Source of the DNA: Toxorhynchites rutilus septentrionalis
Lineage: Eukaryota > Arthropoda > Insecta > Diptera > Culicidae
Direction of reading: 5' to 3'
DNA: 64,000 nucleotides
Assembly: GCF_029784135.1 (NCBI RefSeq)
Contig: NC_073745.1
Location: 240,528,191-240,592,190 of the forward strand
This document shows positions 45,501 through 57,500 of this stretch, piece after piece; the stretch's first letter is position 1; each line of letters opens with the position of its first letter. A model generated the notes under the pieces. That model had not been told where the DNA came from, did no database searches, and saw nothing but the letters and a program-made list of their open reading frames with translations. The translations under genes were made by a program, and so were the position numbers.

Positions 45501-48500
45501 GCGAAGATATTTATAGACTTGAAAATTATTGGAAAAACAAATAAAACCCTCATAGTTTCTAAACGAAATCGTTGTTATTTTGTTTTGCACTCTGGCTGGG
45601 CATGCTTTCTTTTTGAGATAGTTTTCTTGATAATCTCTAATATAGAATCATTATCAGGCACAATTTTCATTCAAAATTCACTCACAACTTGCAGTATTGA
45701 AGAAACTAAAATTCTAAGAAACAGAATACTTATTCGATTTAAAAAAAGTACATTTTCATTCATTATTTGATTTTTGACGCGTATTTATTCCACCTGCAAT
45801 AAATAAAATTTAAAAAAAACCTTTTAAACTGCCATTTATAGCATCACATACTTCCGGAATTATCTTAGCTATGGATGCTTTCGAAATTCTAAAAAATATC
45901 GACAACAATCTGAACGATATTCCAGAAGAAGGGCACAACAATATCATTTCTAATTTCACTCTCGCAGGTACAGCATCCCTCATGAGTGTATCTTGTCGTT
46001 GTATTTGTGCAGCAATTAAATTCAACAGTTTTTCCACTTGTTCAGGTGTTATTCTCAACACTGCGGATAGTACCTTCAGTTCAAAGAAATTCAGCACAAA
46101 GTATGCATTTTTAAACAAGATCAGCGTGTGTTTCGCTATAAAATTGTATAATGATACATTCAACCTAAGACGAAAACTGAAAATGAAGAAGTCGATTTCG
46201 GATCAATCATATCTGACAAATTCGGACCCGATTGCTGTTTCTGACTATTTTATGGACATTTGGCATCCTTGGTAAACCCGTGCCGTAGTATCTAGTTTCT
46301 CGCCAGCAGCTCACACTGTGTGAACGGACAAGGCGAGTCAGCCAATTGTCAAGCGAGTCCACCGGGCCAGTAGCTGCTCATTATCAAGTCAGCTACTAGC
46401 AACGTGTAAATGGGCCTTAACGAACGCGCAGAAATTAGGGTTTGAGGTTTTAGAGCATCCTCCTTACTCGCCCGACCTAACCACAATAGGTGATACCTGT
46501 TCAGTTCTGTGTACAATCTTACGAGAAAGAGAAAATTCAGATCTTAGCAGGAGGTAATTAACTTCACGGAGCATTCCAGCAGCTTGTCAGATTCATTCTT
46601 CGCTAGGGGTATAGACTAGCTCAAAAATAGGTAGAGGTATGCTGTAGCAAATAATGGGAAATACGTGCCGTAGGATCAAATGTGCAATGTGAAGTGTGCA
46701 GAGGGTTGTAATTCTTATGTGGAAAAATGAACCATTTAGTTCGAGTGTACCGTTGGTTGCTCTCCGCCTGTGAGATATGATACATGACTGGAGTACGTGG
46801 CTGAACAACCTCTCTGCAGAGCGTTTACCGTGCGGCGGAAGCCAGGCGAAGCCCGTCTCGTCAGCCTGCGTATGAGGTGTACGATAGAAAGCATGATGGT
46901 TTACATGGTGGAACAACGTCTTGTCATCCTGCATGCGAGACGTGATTAATAGTTATGTTGCTACGTTTGAGCATATGAACGACACAATGGATGTCGGGTA
47001 TAACAATCCGCGCGTGATGGCGCATCTCTACTGTGTGGAAAGCATTAAGGTGAGGATGAATATGCCATTCAGCATGGTGCCAGACACTCAGGAAATGATT
47101 GGCGATTGATGGTAAGAACTTTTGAATCAACCTAACATTGAAGCAAACTACGGCTAAACTAAAGCCTGTCCACGTTAAATTTCGGACACTTTGCTTTCAG
47201 TGTAGTTCATGAAATATTTCACTAATCAATGAAATATTTCACTTACATGACAGCTGAAACCCTCCTCTTTATTTAGATGTCCAACATGTTTACATTCTTC
47301 TTCAGTTTGGTGAAGTGGCGTCGAATCAAATGGAAGTACGCAAACGCATATTGCGCGAACGGCAGCAAAATCCAACACTGTCGGTACGCGATCTCGCCAA
47401 AAAGCTAAAACTGTCGAAGAGTACCGTGTTTAGTGTGTGCAAATCGTTTGACCAGATCGGTTCCCGACAACTGCTGTAAGGCCGTTCGGCAGGACGTCGA
47501 GTCATTTTAGGAGAAGGGTCAATAAAACGTAAGATTTTAGGATTTTATTTAATCCATTGAATCATCTTTTGTAGTTTTTTCCATCACTATTCGAAATTAG
47601 TCATTTTAAAGAATACATTAGGGTAACAGTAATCAGTCCACCGAAATGACTTACCGATGACGTAAATTTTTTCGCCTTCGACTAGATGTAACGCCTCCTC
47701 ATTCTCCGCTTCCACCGGTTGAATACAGTACATCTCGTTTGCATCGGCTGTAAATATTAAACAGTGACTAACTCTGGTCTTAATTTGAAACCAATTCCAT
47801 CTTACCTTCTCGAATAATTTTCAGCGAAGCAGTTTCTATGGGAATGTAAAACGATTTCGGATGAAAGTAAAGCAAAACATATATTAGAATTCATCATATA
47901 ATACTTTTTTTTCGTTCACAAAGGAAGAAAAACTCAGTCTGATGTTGGAAACAGTGTTCCACATTATTTTGTTGGAGGTTGATAGAGAAGGAGACAGGAT
48001 TTTTCATTCAAAATTGATAGTTCAAACGCAATTCAAAAGTAGGAGAGAGCAAAGAAAATCAGTTGTGAAGAAAGAGAAAACGCTTCGTGAGCTAGAAAAT
48101 ATAAGAGATTCGTTAGTTAGTGAGAGGTAGAATAGATTCCGGCTGTGGATATTAACAGATGAGTATGAGATAAGAAGAAAGAAAAAAAGGAAATTTGACG
48201 ATTCCCTGTGATTATTTGCTTAAAACTACTCAGCTATAAAATATTAGATATGCGTATATTTACAATAGTGGAAGCTGAAACATTCTGCGGATAGATATAC
48301 AAGAGCGGAAGTTCGAAATACAAACAGGCTTTTGAACCAGTCCGGTCCGGTTGCCCATTATGTACTTGTGTTAAGTGATGTTCAAGCGTATAGAGTATTA
48401 CTGGTAATCATTGTTTTATTTCGCTTCTGTATTTTACTATGTTTTTGAAATAGAGTCAAAATGGAAACCCGTTTGTTAATTTCCAAAAATCAAACTCTGT

Positions 48501-51500
48501 GAAAATCTGTTATTGGCGAAAGAAAATCAGGCCGAATGAATTAAATTGAAATTTGATAAAAACCTTCGGAGTAAGTTGCTAAAGACTTCTTCTGTTGTTT
48601 CAGTGTGAATGATTCTTCTTCGTGTGTGACTTGTGATTTGCGTCGGGACAGGTCGAGCGATATTTCCTCCTCGTGGTGCATGATGAGACCCTCAAGCTTT
48701 TCGCGACGTTTGCGTAACTCTAGGACCACATTTTCCGTGTCTTCGTCGTACATATCGTATTCATCGCGGACATCCACTTCACTGTCGCTGTAAATAACCT
48801 CATACACGACCTCGTCGTCTTCGTCAACTTCTTTGATGATTGTTATGTGTGCCTCGCCGGTTTCCTCGCCATAGCTGTACGGAGCGGGCAGTTTCACTCT
48901 TCCCGTCATAGAGATCTCTTCCCGGGCGTACGAATCCAATTGGATCTTGAACTCCTGTTCAATGTCCTCGATGTGCTTTGTACGCCTAGGTTGGAATGTG
49001 ACTGTTTCTGGCTCAATATCCTTGAACACCGGCCGTGGTTGACGAACCTTCTTAATTTTTTTGATTCGTACTTCTTCTTCATCGAGTACCTCTTTTCGGA
49101 ATGCTGGTTTGGGACGAGGTCGCTGCTTCCGTATCACAACATGCTCGGTAATTTCCTCTTTCGGAACTTCAATTTCAACTTCTACTTCTTTAGTGATTGT
49201 GAGCGATGCTTCAACGTCTTCCGGCTCTTCCGGTTTGGGTTGAGGTTTCTTTGGAATCTTAAATGTAGCTTCAGTGTCCTCAGGTTCCGGAACCAATTCA
49301 GGTTTCTTAGGCAATTTCAAACTGTGAGTAACTTCCTCCTCTTCCTCTTCCTGAACCACCACTTGTTTCGGCCTCCTCTTGGTTATCACCACATCTTCAA
49401 CTGTTTCCTTGGGCTTCTTGGTCAAATCAACATCAACCTTCTCATACTTCTCAAGCTCAGTTTTTGGAACATCCATCTCCAAAAGTTTTCTGGTAATCTC
49501 GTCCACATCGTCATCCTTCTTCTTCTTGACAATTTTCTTCTTTGGCTTCTCAATAACAGCAGGTTTGATTTCCTCTTGAGGTTCCTCTCTGACAATTTTC
49601 AAAGAAGCCTCTGCCTCATCTGTGGTGTATAATTTCGGTTCAGCCTTGATCCTGAAAACTTGCTCAACAGTCTCAACCATTTCTGGTTGAGGAGCCGACG
49701 GTTTCAACATGATGATCTCTTCCACAGCCGTTTCTTCGACTACCTTCGGTTTGGGTTTTCTCAAAGTGATCGTGGCATCTTGTACCTCTTCTTCTGGTTC
49801 GGGTTTCTTCTTAGGCTTCAGCTTGAATTCAACCTCCGTTTCTTCGATGGTTTCCACCTGTGGTTTGCTCTTCTTCCTCGGCTTGAGAACAACGGTTTCC
49901 TCTGGCTCAAGGGTCGATTCGACTGCTTTTTGCGGCAGTGGCTGAACAACGATGTCCATCTTTTCGCGTTTTCGTAGATCTACATCAATCTTCTCGTATT
50001 GCTCCAGTTCAGTCTTCTCGATTTCCAAGTTGAGCAGTCGCTGCAGTTCAGCATCATCGTCAAGACTAGCCTTCTTCTTCTTGACTACCACCACCTTTTT
50101 CTTGGGTTTCTCCTTTGGTTTTTCCTCGGTTGCAACTGGTTTTGGTACCGGCTTGAGCGATACCCTGCGAACCGGTTCCATGGGGGTTACTTCCTCTACA
50201 ATCGGCTGAATAGGAACCGATTCCACATCCTGAGCTACCTCCTCAGATGGGGCCTCAATGAAGGCATCTTCAATGATAGGCTGTACAACAGTGATCTCCT
50301 CTTGGACAGGTTGGATAATTTCCGCCTTCACAGGAATCACCGTTTCTTCCGGTGGCTCTTCAATCAGTGGTTCAACCGTAGGCTCTTCTTCCTCACGCTT
50401 GATTGTTAGCTCTGCTGTATCAACAGCCTCGATTGTTACTGGTTCTGGGCGTTCGACTTCAATTTTAATGATACGCTCCACACTGACAGTTTCTTCAGTT
50501 TTCTGTGGCGTTGGTTTCAGTGTTATCTTCTCTTCGATCTCTTCTGGCTGCTCTAGCACTCGACGCTTTCTCTGAATCTTGAAATCAACTTCAACCTCCT
50601 CTTCTTCTGGTTTTATCACCTTTGGCTTAGGTTTCGGTTTGATGATTACTTCCTCTGCGATCTCCTCTACTTCAGGCTTCTCTGGAGTCTTATCCACGTC
50701 CTCCACTTCGACAACCTTCGGTTTCTTGATGATGTCAACATCTACCTTTTCGTATTTCTCAAGCTCTGTTTTCTCAATTTCAAGATTGAGCAGTTTTTGG
50801 AGCTGTTCATCATCTTCGATGGATGCCTTCTTTGGTTTCTTTATGACCGTTTTGATAACCTTCTTTTCCTTTGGTTTCTTCTGAGGCTGTTCGGGTTCGA
50901 CTGGTACAGGTTTTTCCTCCTCTTGCGGGACAATGTCCTGTTTTATTTCAACTGGTTTCTCTTCAGAAACACTAATCAGGCTATCCCCAACCTCGCTTGG
51001 TATTATTTCTTCCGACACCGGTTTTTCTTCTACCTTCTCAGCCGTCACCTGCTCAGCTACAGGTTCCTGTACAACGATTTCTGCAATTTTAACAACTGGT
51101 TCTGGTTTCGGCGTTTCTTCTATTTTTTGTTCCTCGGGCTTTGGTACCTCCTGGGGTAGTACTGGTTCTGGTGCAGGTTTCACCTTCTCCTTGGGTTCCA
51201 AATCGATTTTTTCATATTTTTCCAGAGGAGTTTTCTCAACATCAAGATTTAGCAATCGCTGCAATTCGTCATCTTCCTCTGGTTTCGCCTTCGGTTTTTT
51301 GACCTTCTTAATCTTTCGTTTTTCTTCCTTGAGTTCTTCTACCTTAGGCTGAGTGACCATGGGTTCCTCAGGTTTCTTTTCCTCGATTTCGACGGGTTTC
51401 TCTGCTGGAACCAATGGTGCAGGTACATCTTCATGTACTTCTTCGACCGGTTTTGGTACAATTTTCTCAACCGGTTTTTCGAGCGGTTTTTCTTCCACCT

Positions 51501-54500
51501 TCTTCACCTCCTGTGTCGGTGTAGGTTCATCCAATTTTGGTTCCTCAGCCGGGATTTCAACGGGTTTCACCGATTCGAGTTCTTCTGGAACCTTCTCTGG
51601 TACTTCTTCGACCGGAGCAGGTACCTCTGGTACTTTTGGAATCTTCTTCTTAATCTTTTTGATGGTGATCTCTGCCTCAGGTTCTTCTGGATAGTCTTTG
51701 GGCTTCGGAAGTGCCATATCCCTATCGGCATCACGCTCTGTTGGTTCTTTTTCTGGGGATGGTTTCTTGAACGGTTTGAGCTTGATCTCTTCTGGTTCTT
51801 CGTCCGGTTTCTTACCAACCGCTATGCGGAATTTCACCTCCGGTTCTGGTTCCGGTTCGGGGAGTTTACCTTTGCCGAGTAAAATTTTGTGTTCCGGCTG
51901 CTCTGGAACCTCGGGAACCTTCGGTTCTTTGGGTACCTTCGGTTTCGTAGGTTCTTCAACGGGTTTTTCTTTGGGCTCTGGAATGACCTTCTCATACGGT
52001 TCTAGCTCAGTTTCACCATCTGGAATATCGGAGGGCGTGAAAGTAGGTTTCTCGATGTGTTTTTGTTTTTTCACTTCCAGAATCTCCTGTGGTTTTTCCT
52101 CCTTCTTCTTCTTGGGCTTCTCTTCCACGGTTTCCTCTTCCTTTGGCTTTCTTTTTGTTTTTTTCAGTTTCACTTCCTCGGGTTCTTCTTCATCTTTCTT
52201 CAACTTACCTTTACCTAAAACAAGTGTTCTATCTTCCGTTTCTTCTTCTGGTTTATCCTTAACCTGTCGTTGATACTTGGGCTTCTCATCGTCCTTCTCA
52301 TCTTTCTCGACTGGTTCTTTTTCGTATTTCTCAATGTCGAGAGCTTCGAGCTCGACTTTCTCCTTCTTGGTTATCTTAACCTTCTTAATTTTCTTAAGAG
52401 TACGCTCTTCTTCCTCCTCTTCGGTCCTAGAGAGCACGCCAACGCCTCGCTTGGTATCCAGGTCAACGGTCTGTGGTTTTTGCAACTCTGGCTGATATTC
52501 GATATGTGTGACTCTGCTTTTCAGTAACACCTTCGGAATAGTGACCTCTTCGATCTCCTTTCTCTCGGGCATTACTGTCTTGCGTAGTTTGACTGTTTGT
52601 GGTGCTGGTGTGTCAGTGATTTGAAGTTTCATTGGTTTCTGTTCTTTTCGTTCTATCTTGATTGGTTCTAATTTGATCAGCTCACCCTTTTCTGGCTTCT
52701 CTTTCTGCTTCACTTCGAGATCAATTTTTTCATACGTTTCCAACTCTGTTTTCTCGATCTCCAAGTTGAGCAAGCGCTGCAGTTCTTCATCGTCTTCCAG
52801 TGATTTTTTCACCTTCTTAACTTTCGTCACCTTTTTAACCTTTTTCTCTGGGGCCACCTGTACTGCAATCTCTGGTTCCACTTTAGCTTGTTCCGCTGGC
52901 GCGACAAGAGATTCCTCAACCGGAACTACTTGTTGCTCATCGGTGGGAATTGTTGGAGTTACCTCGACATCCTCTGATTTTTGTTCAATAAGACTCTCCG
53001 CAGGAGCTGCCGCAAGTGTTGGTCTCTTGCCAATCTTTGGCTTGTCATGTTCTGGTATATCTACCGGAGAGACTTGCATTTCTTCTAGAGGAAGTACCGA
53101 TACAGCTTCGGTTTCTTCGACAGGGACCACAAACCGGCTTTCGACGGGTGCAGCTTCTAGAATTGGTTTACGCTGAACCTTAGGCTTCTCTATGGCTTGG
53201 GTTGTCACCTCGATGGCGGTTGGTATTATTTCATCCTTCGATAGTTGTTCAACGATTTCTGTTATTTCAACTTGTTGGTCGAAGTGCTCTTCTCTAGCGG
53301 CTGCTTCAAGTGTAGGTTTCGCCAGGATTGTCGGTTTTTCTGTTGCTTCGCTTGGAACGTCTACAGCAGCAACACGAACCTCATCAAGCTTCGGTGATAG
53401 AGCTCTATTAGCTTCTTCTACTGGTTGTTGCAACAGCTCCTCTTTGGGTGCTGCTTCAAGAATCGGCTTGCGTTTTATTTGAGGTTTCTCGGTGGCCTTA
53501 TCCGGTACTTCAGTGCTGTAAAGCTGCACTTGTTCCATCGAAAACACAGGTACATCCAAGGTTTCCTCTACAACCTGTTCAAACGCATCTTGTTTTGGTG
53601 CAGCCTCCAGGATTGGCTTCTTCGTAACAGTTGGCAATTCAGTTATCAAGTCTGGTACGCTAACAGCTTCAATTTCAATTTTATCTAAGCTTACCACTTG
53701 TGCCATGGATGTTTCTTCTGCCAGCACCTCAAATGCTTCCTGTTTAGGGGCTGCCTCGAGCATTGGTTTGGTGACGAGTGGTTTTTCGATGGCTTCATCC
53801 GGAATGTCGGTAGCAGTGAGTTGAATCTGATCGAGAACAGCCGCCGACACTTCAAAAACTTCCTCGATGACTTGCTCGAATGCTTCCTGTTTCGGGGCAG
53901 CTTCCAGCAGTGGTTTACTAACTCGTGGCTTCTGGACGGCTTCCTGCGGGATATCGATAGCAGAGATCTGTAAAGTGTCGCGTGTGACCTCCGGAGCTTC
54001 CGTTACTTCCTCGATCGGTTGCTCAAACGCTTCCTCTCTAGGGGCAGCTTCCAAAATAGGTTTGCTGACGCGTGGTTTTTTTGTGGCTTCCTGCGGAATA
54101 TCGGTAGCAGAGATTTGAACCACATCATGGGAAGCTACAGCGACATCGGTAACTTCTTCGATGGACTGTTCGAAAGCTTCTTCCTTTGGCGCAGCGGTAA
54201 GAGTTGGTTTTCGTCGGATAGTTGGTTTCTTCGATGCGTTACTGATGATTTCCAAGGGTGTGACTTCCTCCACAGCAGGCATTTCTGCTGTAAACTCTTG
54301 CGTCTCTAACACGTTCTCCTTTATTTCGACCGTGTCGGCACCTATGGAGAAAACATTAAATCAGTACCTTATATGGATGAGTCGAAAACATGCAAAGTTC
54401 TATAGAATTTCTACGATTTGGGTTACGCTCACAATACTGAATTGTGTGATTCGATCTATTACTAGTGTATGTCTTTTTTGGAATACTTACTAATGGTGGG

Positions 54501-57500
54501 TTTTTCTTCAATAATTGGTTTGTGTAAAGTGTCTGTAGTTTGTGCCTCGATGGGCGTATCTGTTGGTGTTTCTAGTAATGGAATAGTTTCATGTTGTTTG
54601 ACTTCTTTTTGTTTCGTTTTTTTGACAGTTTTTTTCTGGACGACTTCGACGGTCTGTGACTCTTCCGGTAGATCAGGTTTTGGCTTCTTGGTTATTTCTA
54701 CATCAAACTTCTCATACTTCTCTAGTTCGGTTTTGGTGATCTCTTGATTGAGCAGGCGTTCGACGATATCATCGATGTCTTCTTTTTTGGATGGCACTTT
54801 TACCTTCCTCATACGGACCTTCGGTTCTGCGGGCTCCGCTGAAAGGGTCGATTCCTCAGGGCTCACTTCACTCACTGTAACTGTAGTTTCGGGAGCTTCG
54901 TCACCAGTTTGCACGGTAACAACTTCGATGGTTTCTTCTTTACCTGGGCGTTTCTTTTTGATAATCTTCTTAGTGATGATTTGTTTCTGTTGTACACCGT
55001 CCGTTGTTGTTACTATTTTTTCTACTACATCTTGTGGAACTTCTTCGATGGTTACTTGGGCTTCTGCCATCTCTACTACAACTTCGCTTGGTTTCTCCCA
55101 AACCGGCTCGGGTTGTTTGTCAGGCTGTGTTACTACAAATGTTTCTTCTTGTAACTCTATAACTTCACTGATCTTTTGAGAAGGTTCTTCCGATTGAGGC
55201 TCCTGCAATGTTTCTTCCTCGCCCTTTCCTTTAGGAATCTTTTTCTTTATAATTTTCTTACTAATTTTGTGGATAGTTGCCTTCTCTTCATCAGCTTCCT
55301 CGGGCTTTTCAACATCTGCTGAAAGAGCAAGGTCTCTGTCGACCTGTTTTTCAGTGTCGTCTTTTTCTTTTGTAGTCTTAGATATAGGCTTCAACTTTAT
55401 TTCTTCTGATTCATCGTCGGGTTTCTTTGACTGTGGTATCCTGAACTTCACATCTTCCTCTGGAGGTTCAGTGGGAGCTTTGCCCTTGCCAAGTACCAAG
55501 GGCCGTTCGACCGTTTCTTCCTCCGCCGGCTCTCTTGGTTTTCTTGGACGTTTCTTCTTATTCGGCGATTCTTCCTCTGGTTCATCCGGAATTGGAGAAG
55601 GTTTGCGGTATTCCTCTAGCTCAACATCTACATCAGGAATCTCGGTCGGCTCGAATGATGGTTTTTCTATATGCTTGCTCTTTTTATCTTCATCCACTAA
55701 CTCCGGTTTTTGTTTCGGTTTCTTAGTCACCTTTTCTGTCTCTGCAACATCTTCGACAGGTTTCTTCGGAGTCTTCTTGAGAGTTACGCCTTCCTCTGTA
55801 GGTTCATCCTTTTTGACTTTACCTTTTCCTAGCTTCAGTGTCCGCTCTTCAGGTTCTTCCGCTAGTATTTCTTTTGGCTTGCGTTGATATTTAGATTTAT
55901 CTGCTTGACCAGCTTCTTCCTCAGGTTGATCTTCCTCATAGTCCGGCAGATCCAACTTTTCAAGCTCGAGTTCGTCCCGTTTTGATGTTTTGATTTTCTT
56001 TATCTTTTTCATTTTAATCTTCTCCACCTCCTTCTCGAATCGCGTGAGCTCACCAACGCCCTTAGTTGTGCTCAGATCGATTATCTGTAGGTGCTGTAGC
56101 TCTGGAGGATATTCTACTACAATTATACGACTTTTAAGCAGCACCTTAGGCACGACGCTCTCTTCAATTTCCTTTTTGACGGGGATCTTCGCTTTCCTCA
56201 ACTTCACAGTTTGTGGCAACTCTTCCGGTTCACTTATTTGCAATTTAGTTGGTTTGTGTTCTTTACGCTCGATCTTCATCGGTTCCAGTTTAGGTTTCAG
56301 TTTCTCTGGTTTAGGCTTAGCTTCAAGTTCGACCTTTTCGTACGATTCCAGCTCTGTCTTCTCCACTTCCAGATTGAGCAGTCGGTCCAGTTCTTCTTCC
56401 TCATCTTTCAGGCTTGCCTTTTTAACCTTCTTCTTGACAACCTTTTGAACTTTTTTAACCTCTGGTTCCTTTTCTTTGCCGGGTTTCTCTTCCTTTAACT
56501 GCTTCACAGATGTTTCCTTGAACTGCAAATGGTCCGCAGGATACTCTTCAATGACTGCTTCTTGCTTCTCTGGTTCTACATATGCTAGTTCAGTGGTGAC
56601 ATGCGTTTCGAATTGTTCAACATCTGTTACAACATCTACAGGTTGTTTGGTAACCTCAGAAGGTTTTTCAGGTTCTTCCTCCTTTACAACTTCCGTCACA
56701 ACCTCCTCCGATGAAATTTCCTCCTCCTGTGGTAGCCCTTCCTTCGTAATTTTCTTTTTGATTACCTTCTTTTTAATCGTAACATGTCGCACACCATCTG
56801 CTGGTTTATCATCGACCGTTTCCAATTGCTCGGTTGGGATCATTTCATCCCCTTCAATCTTTTCTGCTTTTTCAGGCTCAGGCACAACTGTGGGGATTGA
56901 CTCCGTTGGACGGAGTTTGATTACTTCAGTTTCAGATTCTGTTGACACCTTCGGTTTCTTTGTAACTTTTACCTTAGCTTTGACATCTTCCGGTTCAACT
57001 ATTTGTGCTGCCTCTACACTTGGTTTTTTCAATGATAGTTCCTGAACTTCCTTGGGTTTTTTCTTGATTTCCAGCTCGGTCGGCTCATATTTCTCGAGTT
57101 CCGTTTTCTTGACCTCGAGATTCAGTAGCTTCTCGATAATATCGTCAGCCGTTTCCGTGGTTTTAATTGTTTTAACCTTCTTCTTCTTCAACTTTGGTTT
57201 CTCGATGATTTTCTGCTCTTCTTGTTGGGTTTCTGAGATCGCTGGTTTTTCAGGTTCCATCTCGATTTCTGTAACGGTGATCGTAGTATGCGGTTCCTTG
57301 TCGCCTTCCTGTGTGGAAATAACTTCTACCGTCTCTTCCTTGTCGCCAATTTTTTTCTTTATTGTGCGCTTTTTGATGACCTGCTTCATCGGTTTTCCAA
57401 ACTCAGAGACAACCTCTGTTATCTTAATCTCTTCAGGAAGTTCTTCTATAATCGCTGCCTCTGCAGAAGGTTTCAATATCTCAAACTCCTCAGGTTGTTC

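Larger units (their letters stand above)
38925..47654 (-). other. sls: 8.7-kb sls intron splitting the SH3 domain
   Basis: Bounded by donor GTAAGTCA (47654) and acceptor CCATCCTCAG (38925). It is more than ten times longer than any other sls intron in the window and is largely built of mobile elements and a tandem duplication, listed separately. No extra sls exon was seen inside it. Confidence 0.85.

Noticed and set aside
46593..47130. Histidine-rich minus-strand ORFs as a metal-binding protein
   Set aside because: The histidines are scattered, there is no conserved spacing, and the two ORFs are in different frames.
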